The notes under the pieces were generated by a model. It saw only the letters and a program-made list of their open reading frames with translations, ran no database searches and was not told the DNA's origin. Below are positions 16,979 through 28,085 of a DNA stretch of 42,644 bases, in pieces. The DNA is taken from NCBI GenBank assembly GCA_030447275.1, contig JAUJPF010000031.1, forward strand, positions 1-42,644. Reading direction: 5' to 3'. The DNA is from Solirubrobacteraceae bacterium (GTDB taxonomy: Bacteria; Actinomycetota; Thermoleophilia; Solirubrobacterales; Solirubrobacteraceae). The stretch's first letter is position 1. Each line of letters opens with the position of its first letter. A program made the translations under genes and the position numbers.

Positions 16979-18235
16979 GGGATCTCGGCGAAGGCCGCCG
17001 AGGCGGCCTCGACGGTGCGCTCGACGTGCTCCTCGGTGTGGGCGAGCGACGGGAACCACGCCTCGTAGGCGAGGGCGGCGCGTAGACGCCGCGGGCGAGC
17101 AGCGCCCGGCACCACGCCGCGTAGGCCTCGTGGTCGGCGGCCTGGGCGCTCGGCGTAGTCGCGCACCGGCGCGTCGGTGAAGAACACGGTGAGCAGGCCG
17201 GTGACCGGGCGACCTGCAAGGGCACGTCATGCCGGCGCCGCCTCGCGCAGGCCCTCGGCCAGCGCGCGCGTGGTCGCGGCGAGGCGCGCGTAGGCCTCGT
17301 CGTCGAGCATCGACAGCGCGGTGAGCCCGGCGGCGACGGCGAGCGGGTTGCCCGACAGCGTCCCCGCCTGGTAGACGTCGCCGGCCGGCGCGATCCGCTC
17401 CATGAGCTCGACCGGCCCGCCGTAGGCCGCGGCCGGCAGGCCGCCGCCGATGACCTTGCCCAGGACCGTGAGGTCGGGCTCGACGCCGTCAGCTCCTGGG
17501 CGCCGCCGCTCGCGACGCGGAAGCCCGTGATGACCTCGTCGAAGACGAGCAGCGCGCCGTCGCGGTGGCGCGGTCGCGCAGCAGCTCGAGGAAGCCGTCC
17601 GCCGGCGGGACGAGGCCCATGTTGGCCGGGTACGGCTCGGCGAGGATCGCGGCGAACTCGTGCTCGGCCAGCGCGCGCTCGACGGCGTCGGGGTCGTTCC
17701 ACGGGACGACGATCGTGGTGGCCGTCGCCGCGTCCGGCACGCCGGGGCTCGACGGATGGCCCTGCGTGGCCAGGCCCGAGCCCGCCTCGGCCAGCAGCCC
17801 GTCGACGTGGCCGTGGTAGGCGCCGGCGAACTTCAGGAGCTTGTCGCGGCCGGTCGCCGCGCGGGCGAGGCGGATGGCGCTCATCGACGCCTCGGTCCCG
17901 ACGAGGTCATCCGCAGCATGTCGACCGGCGGGCATCCGCCGCCACGACCTCCTCGGCCAGCTCGACCTCGCCCGCGGTGGGCGCGCCGAAGGTCGTCCCG
18001 CGCGCGCGGCGCCGGTGATCGCCTCGAGGATCGCCGGGTGGGCGTGGCCGTGGATGAGCGGCCCCCACGAGCAGACGTAGTCGACGTAGACGTTGCCGTC
18101 GACGTCGATGATCTCGGCGCCCTGCGCGCGCTCGACGAAGATCGGGTCGCGCCCGATCGACCGCATCGCCCGGACGGGGGAGTTCACGCCGCCCGGCAGG
18201 TACTGGAGCGCGCGCGCGTAGAGCGCGCCGGACAT
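16975..18235 (-). CDS. hemL: Glutamate-1-semialdehyde 2,1-aminomutase HemL (frameshifted)
   Basis: PLP enzyme converting glutamate-1-semialdehyde to 5-aminolevulinate in the C5 heme pathway. The N-terminus is [20 protein letters not shown] and the family block [20 protein letters not shown] is intact. [20 protein letters not shown] (phosphate-binding region), [24 protein letters not shown] and the lysine block [15 protein letters not shown] can all be read, and the C-terminus ends [20 protein letters not shown]. The length (420 codons) is normal. At least five indels, near 17080, 17160, 17480, 17925 and 18000, disrupt the frame. The gene is essential with no visible second copy, so they are probably sequence errors. 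It lies between a siroheme-decarboxylase-like gene and a small hypothetical. Confidence 0.88.
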
Positions 18236-18282
18236 TTCGTGTCGACTTCGCTGGGCTCGTCCTCGGACGACGACGACCGCCA

Positions 18283-20327
<2,045 letters not shown>

Positions 20328-20383
20328 CTAGCGCCGCGCGCGCGGCTAAACCTGTCCCCGCGACCGGCCGACACACTAAAGCG

Positions 20384-21133
20384 ATGCCCGCCCTCAGCTC
20401 TCCCGCGCTCGCGCCGCCGCGCGACCGGTCGCGCTCGCTGCGCGACTGGTGGCCGATCCTCCTCCTGCCGGTGTTCATCGCGGCGTACGCCAGCCTCAGC
20501 CTGTCGGGCGCGGTCGTCGACGACCTCATCGAGGAGGACGGCGTGTACGAGTGGGCGGGGACGCTCGGCCTGCTGGCCGCGGCGATCTGCCTCGGAATCG
20601 CCGCCGTCCGCGCCCGCCGCGAGCGCGACGGCGCCGAGAGCGCGCTGAAGCCGTTCATCCTCGGCGGGCTCGGGCTCGCGCTGTTCTTCGCGGCCGGCGA
20701 GGAGATCAGCTGGGGCCAGCGGCTGCTGGGCGTCGAGACGCCCGACGGCGTCAAGGAGGCCAGCGGCCAGGACGAGATCAACATCCACAACCTCGAGGTC
20801 GTCGGGAACACGCTCGACATGGGGTTCCAGCTCTTCTGGGCCGGCCTGTTCGTCGCCGTCCCCCTCCTGGCGTGGCTGTCGCCGCGGGCGCGCGACCTGC
20901 TGCGCCGCTACCTGCCGATCGCGCCGCCCGTCATCGCGTTCCTGCTGATCATGAACTACCTCCTGGCGCAGGCGAGCGAGCGGGTGCTCGACAGCGGCCT
21001 GTACGACAGCAAGTATCCGATCGGCCACAGCGTCAACGAGCTGAAGGAGGCGGTGGTCGGCGTCGCGCTCGGCGTCGCCGCCTTCCTCGTCCTGCGCCGC
21101 ATCGAGCGCCACCGCGCCGCCGACACCGGCTGA
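20384..21133 (+). CDS. Polytopic membrane protein with GEEISWGQR motif, unknown function
   Basis: A 249-residue protein with about six membrane segments, beginning after a basic N-terminus (WWPILLLPVFIAAYASLSL). A conserved polar stretch FFAAGEEISWGQRLLGVETP sits in the middle, followed by INIHNLEVVGN. I know this GEEISWGQR...N-HN pattern from uncharacterised bacterial membrane proteins. The paired glutamates and histidine inside the membrane would suit a metal- or proton-dependent enzyme, but that is inference. It is divergent from hemB, single and intact. Downstream lies the lower-GC Fic region. Confidence 0.65.
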   Translation: MPALSSPALAPPRDRSRSLRDWWPILLLPVFIAAYASLSLSGAVVDDLIEEDGVYEWAGTLGLLAAAICLGIAAVRARRERDGAESALKPFILGGLGLALFFAAGEEISWGQRLLGVETPDGVKEASGQDEINIHNLEVVGNTLDMGFQLFWAGLFVAVPLLAWLSPRARDLLRRYLPIAPPVIAFLLIMNYLLAQASERVLDSGLYDSKYPIGHSVNELKEAVVGVALGVAAFLVLRRIERHRAADTG

Positions 21134-21353
21134 CCGCGGCGTTACCGTCGGTCGTGATGGTGACGTACGCGCGCCCGCTGCTCGGCTGCGCGCGGGGGCG
21201 ATCTCGTGCTTTTACTTTGCAAATGCCGAAGCTCTCTCCGCCTGCCCCCCCGCTGCGAACGCCTCAAGCAGCGTGCACCTAGATTTGCGCGCCGAGGAAA
21301 CGTCGCGAATGGCCGACGTGTGGTGGTCAGCCGGACCGCCGTTCGCGGCGGCG
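21134..21353. other. Non-coding junction into a lower-GC segment
   Basis: 220 bases between convergent genes (membrane protein and Fic). It contains an AT-richer patch, CTTTTACTTTGCAAATG near 21207-21223, and a run of seven C near 21244. No gene, terminator hairpin or repeat is clear. It may be the edge of the acquired Fic segment. Confidence 0.3.
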
Positions 21354-22832
21354 CTACGCGTCGCCCTCTGTCAAGGAATGGCGCCACATCTCGAGGCCGG
21401 TCGCCAGAGCCGCGTCGAGCCAGCGTCCGAACCGATCCTGCGCGAGCGTCGGGTGTTCGACGTAGTTGATCTGGAAAACCTCGTCCGTGAGCGGATACAC
21501 GTCGAGCACTTCCCTGCGCTGCCGTCGTTGTGGCCGAGCGCTGCGAACGTACGTGGCGCTCACAGCAAGCAACCCGCGGTAGTGGCGGCCGAGCCCATGG
21601 AACGAGATAAAGATCTCGCTTCGATCTCGTGTCTCGATTGCCAATCGCACCCAAGCGCGATAGGTCGTTGGATTTGCGTAGTAGTCGAGCTGATTCGCGG
21701 TTTCGACGACGCGGGGCCACCCCCAGTTGACCTTTGGGCCTCCCGGAGCTTCATCGTCGACGAAAGTGCGAAAGCCGAGCACCGGGCGAAGCTCGCGTTT
21801 GAGTTCGTCGCTGATCTCGTCGAGCCGTGAGCGGGCGTAGATCTCGAGCGCACTCGACGTCGACTTAGCCTTCCGCCACTCACGGCGCCGTTTTGCGCGC
21901 CGCCGCGTTAGATCTTGCTTCGTCGCAGCAATTACGCGGTCCACCTGCTGCGCGCGTTTAGCCTCGTCAGCGAGTGTCAACGCATTCAGGAATGCCTGCC
22001 GCTCGCGTCGCGCGAAGACACCTACGAGGTCGGCGAGTTCTCCGGCGTCGGCGCTCTCCAGCGCGTCGATATAGCGCTTTCGACCATCGTCGAGGATGAC
22101 GAGCGGGAACCACCCCGCTCGTAGGAAAATAAGGGTCGCCAAGCACCGCGCCACTCGCCCATTGCCGTCTTGGAAGGGGTGGATCTGAGTGAACCGATGG
22201 TGCAACCACGCTGCCTCGACCTCGGCTGGAACGTCTTTCGCGACGTGCTCTTGATGCAACGCGACGAGCCGATCCATCTCAGAAGCGACCTGTTCTGGCG
22301 GGCAATAGGCGTGTATTGCCCCGTCGGGGCGTCGCGGGTTGTTCGGTTGCTGCTTCCAGTCGCCGCGAAGTAGGGGAACCTCCACGAGCCTCCCTCGCGA
22401 GTCGCGTGCCTCCGTCGTGCGCTGATGCCGCGTCAAGGCCGCGTGTAGCTCCCTCACATATCCGGTCGTCAGCTCTCGCTGGGCGCTCACAAACGCGAAG
22501 ACCCCTTCAACCGCTTCGTGCTGATCACGAATTATCGCCGCCACAAGCTCGGGGTCGCGGTTGGTTGAACCGTGGGCGATGAGAGCGGCGTCGATGCCGT
22601 GCTCAATCAGTAGCTCGGTCGTACCGCGATCAAGCGTGTAGAGCCGCTCGATCAAGCCGGTCTCGACCGCGAGTTGGCGGCTCAGGCGTTCGTTGAATCG
22701 TTGGAGGGCGCTTTGGTCGAGATCGCCACTCGTTTCGCGCCAGATCTTCTCGAGGGTCCGGAACTCATCGCTCGCGAGCTCGTCCCAATCCTCAGGGAGG
22801 TCAGTGATCGGCTGCCAGATCTCGACCGACAT
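21354..22832 (-). CDS. Fic-domain protein (probable AMP transferase)
   Basis: A 492-residue soluble protein. The Fic core is HPFQDGNGRVAR at about residues 218-229, with catalytic His218 and the full phosphate-anchoring GNGRxxR, so it should transfer AMP from ATP to a target side chain. About 155 residues upstream, the segment TGLIER (58-63) fits the class II inhibitory motif (S/T-x-x-x-E) but has Arg where Gly or Asn is usual. The C-terminal 190 residues are basic, then contain GWPRVVETANQLDYYANPTT, and I recognise no domain there. I chose the ATG at 22832; a GTG at 22838 is the alternative. A 60-base sample at 21661 is 35/60 GC, against 42/60 at 23041 in the neighbouring gene, suggesting transfer. 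It starts about 45 bases after the ABC permease gene. Confidence 0.82.
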   Translation of the reverse strand: MSVEIWQPITDLPEDWDELASDEFRTLEKIWRETSGDLDQSALQRFNERLSRQLAVETGLIERLYTLDRGTTELLIEHGIDAALIAHGSTNRDPELVAAIIRDQHEAVEGVFAFVSAQRELTTGYVRELHAALTRHQRTTEARDSRGRLVEVPLLRGDWKQQPNNPRRPDGAIHAYCPPEQVASEMDRLVALHQEHVAKDVPAEVEAAWLHHRFTQIHPFQDGNGRVARCLATLIFLRAGWFPLVILDDGRKRYIDALESADAGELADLVGVFARRERQAFLNALTLADEAKRAQQVDRVIAATKQDLTRRRAKRRREWRKAKSTSSALEIYARSRLDEISDELKRELRPVLGFRTFVDDEAPGGPKVNWGWPRVVETANQLDYYANPTTYRAWVRLAIETRDRSEIFISFHGLGRHYRGLLAVSATYVRSARPQRRQRREVLDVYPLTDEVFQINYVEHPTLAQDRFGRWLDAALATGLEMWRHSLTEGDA

Positions 22833-22881
22833 TGCCACATCACGAACGATACGCGCGTCACCCGACCGTTCGAAACCCCGC

Positions 22882-24237
22882 CTAGCCGAAGCGCCGCAGC
22901 GCCAGCCGCGCGATCGCCAGGTAGGCGGCCGCGAGCGCGACGAGGTGCAGCAGCGGCCCGGCGACCGCCTGGCCGGTGTCGTTGAGGGTGCGGTCGAGCG
23001 CTTCGAGCGTCGGCTTGAACGGGAACGCGGCGGAGATCGCCTGGATCACGTCGTAGAGCGTGGTCGCGACGGTGCCGCTCGGGACGAGCGCGAGGAACGC
23101 GATCGGCAGCGAGAGCAGGAAGGCGAGCAGCGACGCCGCGCGCACCTCGCGCGCCAGGCCGCCGACGGCGACGCCGAGCCCGCCGAACGCCAGCGCCCCG
23201 AGCGCGAGCGCGAGCAGCCACAGCGGTGCCTGCGACCACGCGATCCCCACGAACGCCGAGAGCGCGGCGACCATCACCACCCCCAGCACGAACGCGCACA
23301 GCGCCGCGAGCAGGACCTTCTCCGCCAGCAGCGCGAGGCGGCTGACCAGCCCGCGGACGAGGCGGCCGAACGCGTGCTCCTCGCGCTCGAGCGCCAGCAT
23401 CCCGGCGGCGAGCAGGACCGTCACGAACATCAGCGACACGGTCACCGCGACGGCGACGGCGAAGCTGTCGAGCGCGGTGTCGGCGCCGTCGAGGACGGTC
23501 TGCTTGACCACCACGGGCTGGCCGATCGAGGCGAGGATCGCGTCGGAGAGGTCGAGGTTGTCGACGGCGATGCCGGCGAACTGCGCGACGCGCTCGAGCT
23601 GATCGCGGCGCGGGCCCTCGGGCAGGCGCGCGGCCTCCTCGCGCAGGATCTGCTCCGAGCGCTCGAGCCCGAGCACGTCGAACTCGCGCAGGAAGAGGTC
23701 GATCGTCCCGCCCTCGAGCAGGATGTCGAGGTAGTCGGCGCCGATCTTCGTGATCTCGCCGCTGAGCGCCTGGTTGGCCTCGGCCAGGCGCGCCTCGATC
23801 GTCGACTCGACGAACCGGCGCTTGACCGGATCCTCGCCGTTGTAGATGACCTCGATGGCCGGGCGCTCGGGCGCGCCCGCGAGCGAGAGCGAGGAGCGCA
23901 GCTTCTCGGCGGCGTCGGGCGGGACGATGAGCGCGCCGAGCGCCTCGCCCGACTCGACCTTCTCGATCGCGGCGGCGCGGCTCGAGACGCGCAGGGGCTC
24001 GACCGCGTCGAAGAGCTGGTCGGCGAACGTCGACGCGTCGCGCTCCTCGCCGCCGACGGTGAACGTCGACTCGCCGGCGGGGACGCCGTTGTAGAACGCG
24101 ACCCGCGGCTTGTCCGGCCCGCCCGAGATCGCGAAGCCGATCAGCAGCGAGACGAAGATCGGGTAGGCGACGAGCAGCGCGACCAGCAGCGGCGAGCGCC
24201 GCAGGATCTGGAGGTCCTTGAGGAGCAGCCACCTCAA
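22882..24237 (-). CDS. ABC-2 type transporter permease
   Basis: About 451 residues. It has an N-terminal membrane helix (SPLLVALLVAYPIFVSLLIG), a large external domain of roughly 170 residues (FYNGVPAGESTFTVGGEERD, VIVPPDAAEKL-type blocks, NGEDPVKRRFVESTIEARL), and then five more membrane helices in the C-terminal half (VSLMFVTVLLAAGMLALERE). This is the ABC-2/YhgE-Pip-like exporter layout. The TTG at 24237 overlaps the ATPase stop (TTGA), giving MRWLLLKDLQIL as the N-terminus; the earlier in-frame sequence is a shadow. It pairs with the ATPase upstream to form an exporter. The substrate is unknown. Confidence 0.82.
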   Translation of the reverse strand: MRWLLLKDLQILRRSPLLVALLVAYPIFVSLLIGFAISGGPDKPRVAFYNGVPAGESTFTVGGEERDASTFADQLFDAVEPLRVSSRAAAIEKVESGEALGALIVPPDAAEKLRSSLSLAGAPERPAIEVIYNGEDPVKRRFVESTIEARLAEANQALSGEITKIGADYLDILLEGGTIDLFLREFDVLGLERSEQILREEAARLPEGPRRDQLERVAQFAGIAVDNLDLSDAILASIGQPVVVKQTVLDGADTALDSFAVAVAVTVSLMFVTVLLAAGMLALEREEHAFGRLVRGLVSRLALLAEKVLLAALCAFVLGVVMVAALSAFVGIAWSQAPLWLLALALGALAFGGLGVAVGGLAREVRAASLLAFLLSLPIAFLALVPSGTVATTLYDVIQAISAAFPFKPTLEALDRTLNDTGQAVAGPLLHLVALAAAYLAIARLALRRFG

Positions 24238-24926
24238 TGGCCCCGCTCCTTCAGGTAGGCGACGAACGCGGCCTCGAAGTCGACGGGGTCGCCGCTCTCG
24301 CCGACCGCGGTCTCGAGCTCGCCCGGCGTGCCGCCGAACAGCAGCTCGCCGTCGGCCAGCACCAGCACGCGGTCGGCGTGCCGCGCGGCCTCGGCGAGGT
24401 CGTGGGTGGCGAAGACGATCGTCGTGCCCTCGCTCGCCAGCCGATCGAGGAACGTCCACACGCGCTGGCGGTGGCGGGGGTCGAGCGCGGACGACGGCTC
24501 GTCGAGCAGCAGCACGGGCGGATCGGCGAGCAGTCCGATCGCGATGTTGACGCGCTGGCGGTTGCCGCCCGACAGCGTCGACAGCTCGTCACCGGCGCGC
24601 TCGGCGAGGCCCGTCTGCTCGAGCGCGCGGTCGACGGCGCCGCGCGCGTCGCCGACCTTCTCGAGCCGCGCGAACAGCAGCAGGTTCTCGCGCACGCTGA
24701 GCTTGCCGTAGACCGCGGGCTGCTGCGGGACCCAGCCGATCCCGGCGCCCTCGACGCTGCCGCTCGTCGGTTCGACGATGCCGGCGAGGATCGAGAGCAG
24801 CGTGGTCTTGCCGGCGCCGTTCGGGCCGATGACCGCGAGCCGCTCCCCCGCCGGTGCGGAGAAGCTCACGCTGCGCAGCGCGTCGCGCGCGCCATAGCGC
24901 TTGGTCACGTCCCGGGCGGCGATCAT
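24234..24926 (-). CDS. ABC transporter ATP-binding protein
   Basis: 230 residues with Walker A GPNGAGKTT (residues 34-42), Q-loop PQQPAVYG, signature LSGGNRQR, Walker B VLLLDEP and the H-loop ATHD. This is the single-domain type used by ABC-2 exporters. It starts with an ATG that overlaps the stop of the upstream AI-2E-type gene (ATGA) and ends in a TTGA overlap with the permease start, so the three genes are translationally linked. Confidence 0.93.
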   Translation of the reverse strand: MIAARDVTKRYGARDALRSVSFSAPAGERLAVIGPNGAGKTTLLSILAGIVEPTSGSVEGAGIGWVPQQPAVYGKLSVRENLLLFARLEKVGDARGAVDRALEQTGLAERAGDELSTLSGGNRQRVNIAIGLLADPPVLLLDEPSSALDPRHRQRVWTFLDRLASEGTTIVFATHDLAEAARHADRVLVLADGELLFGGTPGELETAVGESGDPVDFEAAFVAYLKERGH

Positions 24927-26173
24927 GCGGCGGGCAGGCTAGAGCGAAGCGCGCTGCCGCACTGCCGGCAGTACGCGTCGCCGTGCTGCGGCGCAGCGCC
25001 GCACTCCGCGCACGGCGGAGCCCGCGGGGTCGTCTCGCCGCCCGCCAGCGCGAGCTGCGCGCCGCCCCACGGCTCGAGCACGAGGTGCCGGCGCAGGTAC
25101 ATCACCGTCTCGCGCATCACAGCGGCGATCGGCAGCGCGATGAGCGCGCCGACGAGGCCGTAGATCTCCGCCCCGAACAGCAGCGCGAAGATCACGAGCA
25201 GCGGGTTGATGCGCAGCGTGAACGAGAACACCTGCGGCGCGACGACGTGGCCCTCGAGCTGCTGCAGCGCGAGGAAGAGCAGCCCGACCCACACGGCGGT
25301 GAGCGGATCGTCGAACAGCGCGACGAGCAGCGGGGGCATCGCGCCGAGCACCGGCCCGACGAACGGCACCAGCTCCATCACGCCGAAGAAGACGCCGAAG
25401 GCCAGCGCGTACGTCCGGCCCTGCTCGAAGATCCCGATCGTCCCGTAGATCCACAGCGCGATGCCCGCGCTCGCGCCCATGATCGTGCTGAACAGGATCT
25501 GCCCGCGGACGTAGCCCGAGACCGCCTTCTGCACGCGCGTCGGGTAGTCGTCGTCGGGCGTCCCGTCGCCGGGCGGCATCACCGACCGCACGAGCCTCCC
25601 GATCCGGGGCCCGTAGAGCAGCATGTAGATGCTGAGGACGAGCACGAGGATGAGGTGGATCGACACCTCGATGACCTCGCGCAGCAGGTCGCCGGTGAAC
25701 GAGACGACCTCCCCGGAGCCCTGGAGCACCTGGTCCTGGAGCGTCTCGAGGGCGGTCTGGCCCTGCGCTTGGAGCTCGAGGTCGATGCCCTGGCCGTCGA
25801 GCCAGCGCTGCACGTCGGCCAGCGAGGCGTTCGCGTCGTCGACGAAGTCGGGGACGTCGCGCTGGAACGCCGCCACCTGGTCGGCGATCGGGCCCGACAG
25901 CACGTAGCCGACGGTGGTCAGCGCAACGAAGAAGCCGATGTAGACGAGGGCGACCGAAAGGCCGCGGGGCAGGCGCGTGCGCTGCACGACCGTCACCATG
26001 GGGTTGAGGATCAACGCGATGACCGCCGCCACGATGAACACGAGCAGCACGACGCCCGACGCGCGGGCCAGCGCCCACAGGCCGAGGAGCAGCAGCGGCA
26101 GCGTGACGAGCTGCACCCAGCGCGGGACGACGACCGTCGACGGTACGTGCGGAGCGGGCGTTTCCCCTGTCAT
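24923..26173 (-). CDS. AI-2E (PerM-like) family membrane protein with C-terminal zinc ribbon
   Basis: A 416-residue polytopic protein of the AI-2 exporter/PerM superfamily. It has N-terminal helices (LVTLPLLLLGLWALARA, VVLLVFIVAAVIALILNPMV), a long amphipathic external segment with SLADVQRWLDGQG, and the diagnostic C-terminal helices with FGVMELVPFVGPVLGAMPP and NPLLVIFALLFGAEIYGLVG. After the last helix there is a cytoplasmic zinc ribbon, Cys388, Cys391, Cys402, Cys405 (CAEC and CRQC), which is unusual for the family. The ATG at 26173 is only 30 bases from the divergent YmdB-like start. The transported solute is unknown; autoinducer transport should not be assumed. Confidence 0.85.
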   Translation of the reverse strand: MTGETPAPHVPSTVVVPRWVQLVTLPLLLLGLWALARASGVVLLVFIVAAVIALILNPMVTVVQRTRLPRGLSVALVYIGFFVALTTVGYVLSGPIADQVAAFQRDVPDFVDDANASLADVQRWLDGQGIDLELQAQGQTALETLQDQVLQGSGEVVSFTGDLLREVIEVSIHLILVLVLSIYMLLYGPRIGRLVRSVMPPGDGTPDDDYPTRVQKAVSGYVRGQILFSTIMGASAGIALWIYGTIGIFEQGRTYALAFGVFFGVMELVPFVGPVLGAMPPLLVALFDDPLTAVWVGLLFLALQQLEGHVVAPQVFSFTLRINPLLVIFALLFGAEIYGLVGALIALPIAAVMRETVMYLRRHLVLEPWGGAQLALAGGETTPRAPPCAECGAAPQHGDAYCRQCGSALRSSLPAA

Positions 26174-26203
26174 CGTCCGTACAGCATCGCAAGGACTCCA
26201 GAG

Positions 26204-26989
26204 GTGACCAGCATCCTCTTCGTGGGCGACGTCGTCGGCGGCCTCGGCCGGCGCACGCTGCTCGCCCTCCTGCCCGAGCTGCGCGAGGAGCTCGAGCCCG
26301 GGTTCGTCGTCGTCAACGCGGAGAACGCGGCGGGCGGGCTCGGCGTCACGCCAGCGATCGCCGACGAGCTGTTCGCGGCCGGCGTCGACGCGATCACGCT
26401 CGGCAACCACGCCTACCACCGGCGCGAGATCCTCCCGTACCTGGCAGACCACGACCGGATCGTGCGCCCCGCCAACTACCTGCGGCGCCACCCCGGCCGC
26501 GGGGTGACCGTCGTCGAGCGCGACGGCGTGCGGCTCGCGGTCACGAACCTGATCGGCACCGTCTTCCTCAAGGCCGCGCGCTCGCCGTTCGACGAGATCG
26601 AGACCGTGCTCGACGGCCTCGACGGCGCCGCCGATCACGTCCTCGTCGACTTCCACGCCGAGGCCACGAGCGAGAAGGTCGCGATGGGCTGGTACCTCGA
26701 CGGCCGCGTGACCGCGGTGCTCGGCACGCACACCCACGTCCCGACCGCCGACGAGCGCGTGCTGCCCGGGGGCACCGCCTACATGAGCGACGTCGGCATG
26801 ACCGGGCCGCGCGGCGGCGTCATCGGCGTCAAGAAGGAGCAGGCGATCAGGTCGCTCGTCGACCAGATGGGCGTGCGCTTCGACACCTCGGACGACGACC
26901 CGTGGCTGATGGGCGCGCTCATCCGCTGCGGAGACGGCCCGCCCGCCCGGGCGGAGTCGATCGAGCCAGTGCGGCGAGCGTGGCGATGA
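26204..26989 (+). CDS. YmdB/TIGR00282-family metallophosphoesterase
   Basis: A 261-residue two-metal phosphodiesterase, related to YmdB, which hydrolyses 2',3'-cyclic nucleotides and affects RNA turnover. The metal ligands of the family are all visible: Asp9 (FVGDVVGG), Glu40-Asn41 (NAEN), Asn68-His69 (GNH), the His in VDFHAEATSEK and the two His in GTHTHVPTAD. After GNH it reads AYHRREI where most members have a Trp-Asp pair. The GTG at 26204 gives the proper N-terminus MTSILFVGD. Its last 71 bases overlap the 3' end of the opposite-strand glycosyltransferase gene. Confidence 0.88.
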   Translation: MTSILFVGDVVGGLGRRTLLALLPELREELEPGFVVVNAENAAGGLGVTPAIADELFAAGVDAITLGNHAYHRREILPYLADHDRIVRPANYLRRHPGRGVTVVERDGVRLAVTNLIGTVFLKAARSPFDEIETVLDGLDGAADHVLVDFHAEATSEKVAMGWYLDGRVTAVLGTHTHVPTADERVLPGGTAYMSDVGMTGPRGGVIGVKKEQAIRSLVDQMGVRFDTSDDDPWLMGALIRCGDGPPARAESIEPVRRAWR

Positions 26990-28085
26990 GCGCCGCGAGC
27001 AGCAGCCCGTTGCGCACGGCGACGAGGACGATCGTCGCCGTGTCCTCGTAGACGAGGTCGAAGTAGCGGCCGGGGAACTCGGCGAGCGTCAGGACGAACG
27101 CGCCCAGGCACAGCAGCGCCGGCGCCCACATCCTCCACGCCGCGAGGACGGCGGCGAACGGCGCGAGCCAGATCATGAACTGCGGCGAGAGCACCTTGCC
27201 GAGCGCGACGAACGCGAGCACCGCCGCGAACGCGCAGACGACGAGGTGGCGCAGGTCGCGCCCGCGCCCCGCGAGCCACACGACCGCCAGCAGCGTTCCC
27301 GCCAGCAGCACGGTGAAGAGCAGCTGCACGGCGTCGGCCGGGCCACCGTCGAGCCCGTTGGACTTGAAGCGGTCGTGGCGGATCGGGTCGCCGGTGACCT
27401 CGGCCCCGCCGAGCGCGAACAGCACGCTCGCGGGTGTCGACTCGATCTGCACCGGACGCTCGAGGTGGAAGCGCACCTGCTCGACGTAGCCGTCGCCGAG
27501 GAACGGCAGCGAGACGGCGACGACGGCGGCCGCGAAGGCGCCGACGCCGCGCACCGCCGTCCTCGGCTCGCCGCGGGCGACGAGCCACACGACCGCGATC
27601 GGGACGAGCAGCGCGGGATAGAGCTTGGTCACCGTCCCCAGCCCGAGCACGGCGAACGCCCACGCCGGGCGCTCGCGCGCGAAGAGCAGCAGCGCGCCCG
27701 CGAGGATCGCCGCGGGCAGCAGGTCGTAGTGCGTGCGCAGCGACGCGCCGATCGCGAGCGGCAGCAGCGCCATGAGCCACGCCGCGCGCGCCCCGGCCAG
27801 GCCGCCGGTGAAGCGCTGGAGCGCGAGCGCGCAGGCGAGCATCAGCCCGCCGAACGCCCACGCGTAGCCGTCCTCGCCGCCGCCGGTCACGTTCGCGAGC
27901 CACAGCGGCAGCGCGGCGAGCGGCGGGTACTCGAACGCGAAGTCGTGGTACGGCAGCCGGCCCGCGGCGATCAGCTCGGCGACCGAGTTGTAGAGGAAGA
28001 GGTCGGCGACGCTCGTGTCCGCCAGCGGCCCGACCGTGGTCGCGACGACGAAGAGCGCCGCGAGGACGAGCGCCGGGAGGATCAT
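26919..28085 (-). CDS. Polyprenol-phosphate-sugar-dependent glycosyltransferase (GT87-like), polytopic
   Basis: A 388-residue integral membrane protein with ten or more predicted membrane segments, of the GT-C type (GT87/DUF2029-like). The first external loop has DLFLYNSVAELIAAGRLPYH and FEYPPLAALPLW, a hallmark of this class. The aspartate DTSVAD or DLF near the first helix would be the catalytic candidate. Family role: adding mannose or arabinose-type residues from a lipid-linked donor on the outside of the membrane. The ATG at 28085 overlaps the stop of the upstream membrane protein (ATGA). It shares a 71-base tail overlap with the YmdB-like gene. Confidence 0.78.
   Translation of the reverse strand: MILPALVLAALFVVATTVGPLADTSVADLFLYNSVAELIAAGRLPYHDFAFEYPPLAALPLWLANVTGGGEDGYAWAFGGLMLACALALQRFTGGLAGARAAWLMALLPLAIGASLRTHYDLLPAAILAGALLLFARERPAWAFAVLGLGTVTKLYPALLVPIAVVWLVARGEPRTAVRGVGAFAAAVVAVSLPFLGDGYVEQVRFHLERPVQIESTPASVLFALGGAEVTGDPIRHDRFKSNGLDGGPADAVQLLFTVLLAGTLLAVVWLAGRGRDLRHLVVCAFAAVLAFVALGKVLSPQFMIWLAPFAAVLAAWRMWAPALLCLGAFVLTLAEFPGRYFDLVYEDTATIVLVAVRNGLLLAALIATLAALARSTPPGRAGRLRSG

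Noticed and set aside
22693..24258. A 521-residue plus-strand open frame opposite the ABC permease
   Set aside because: Arg/Glu/Gln-rich shadow without motifs; the minus strand shows membrane helices and coupling to the ATPase.
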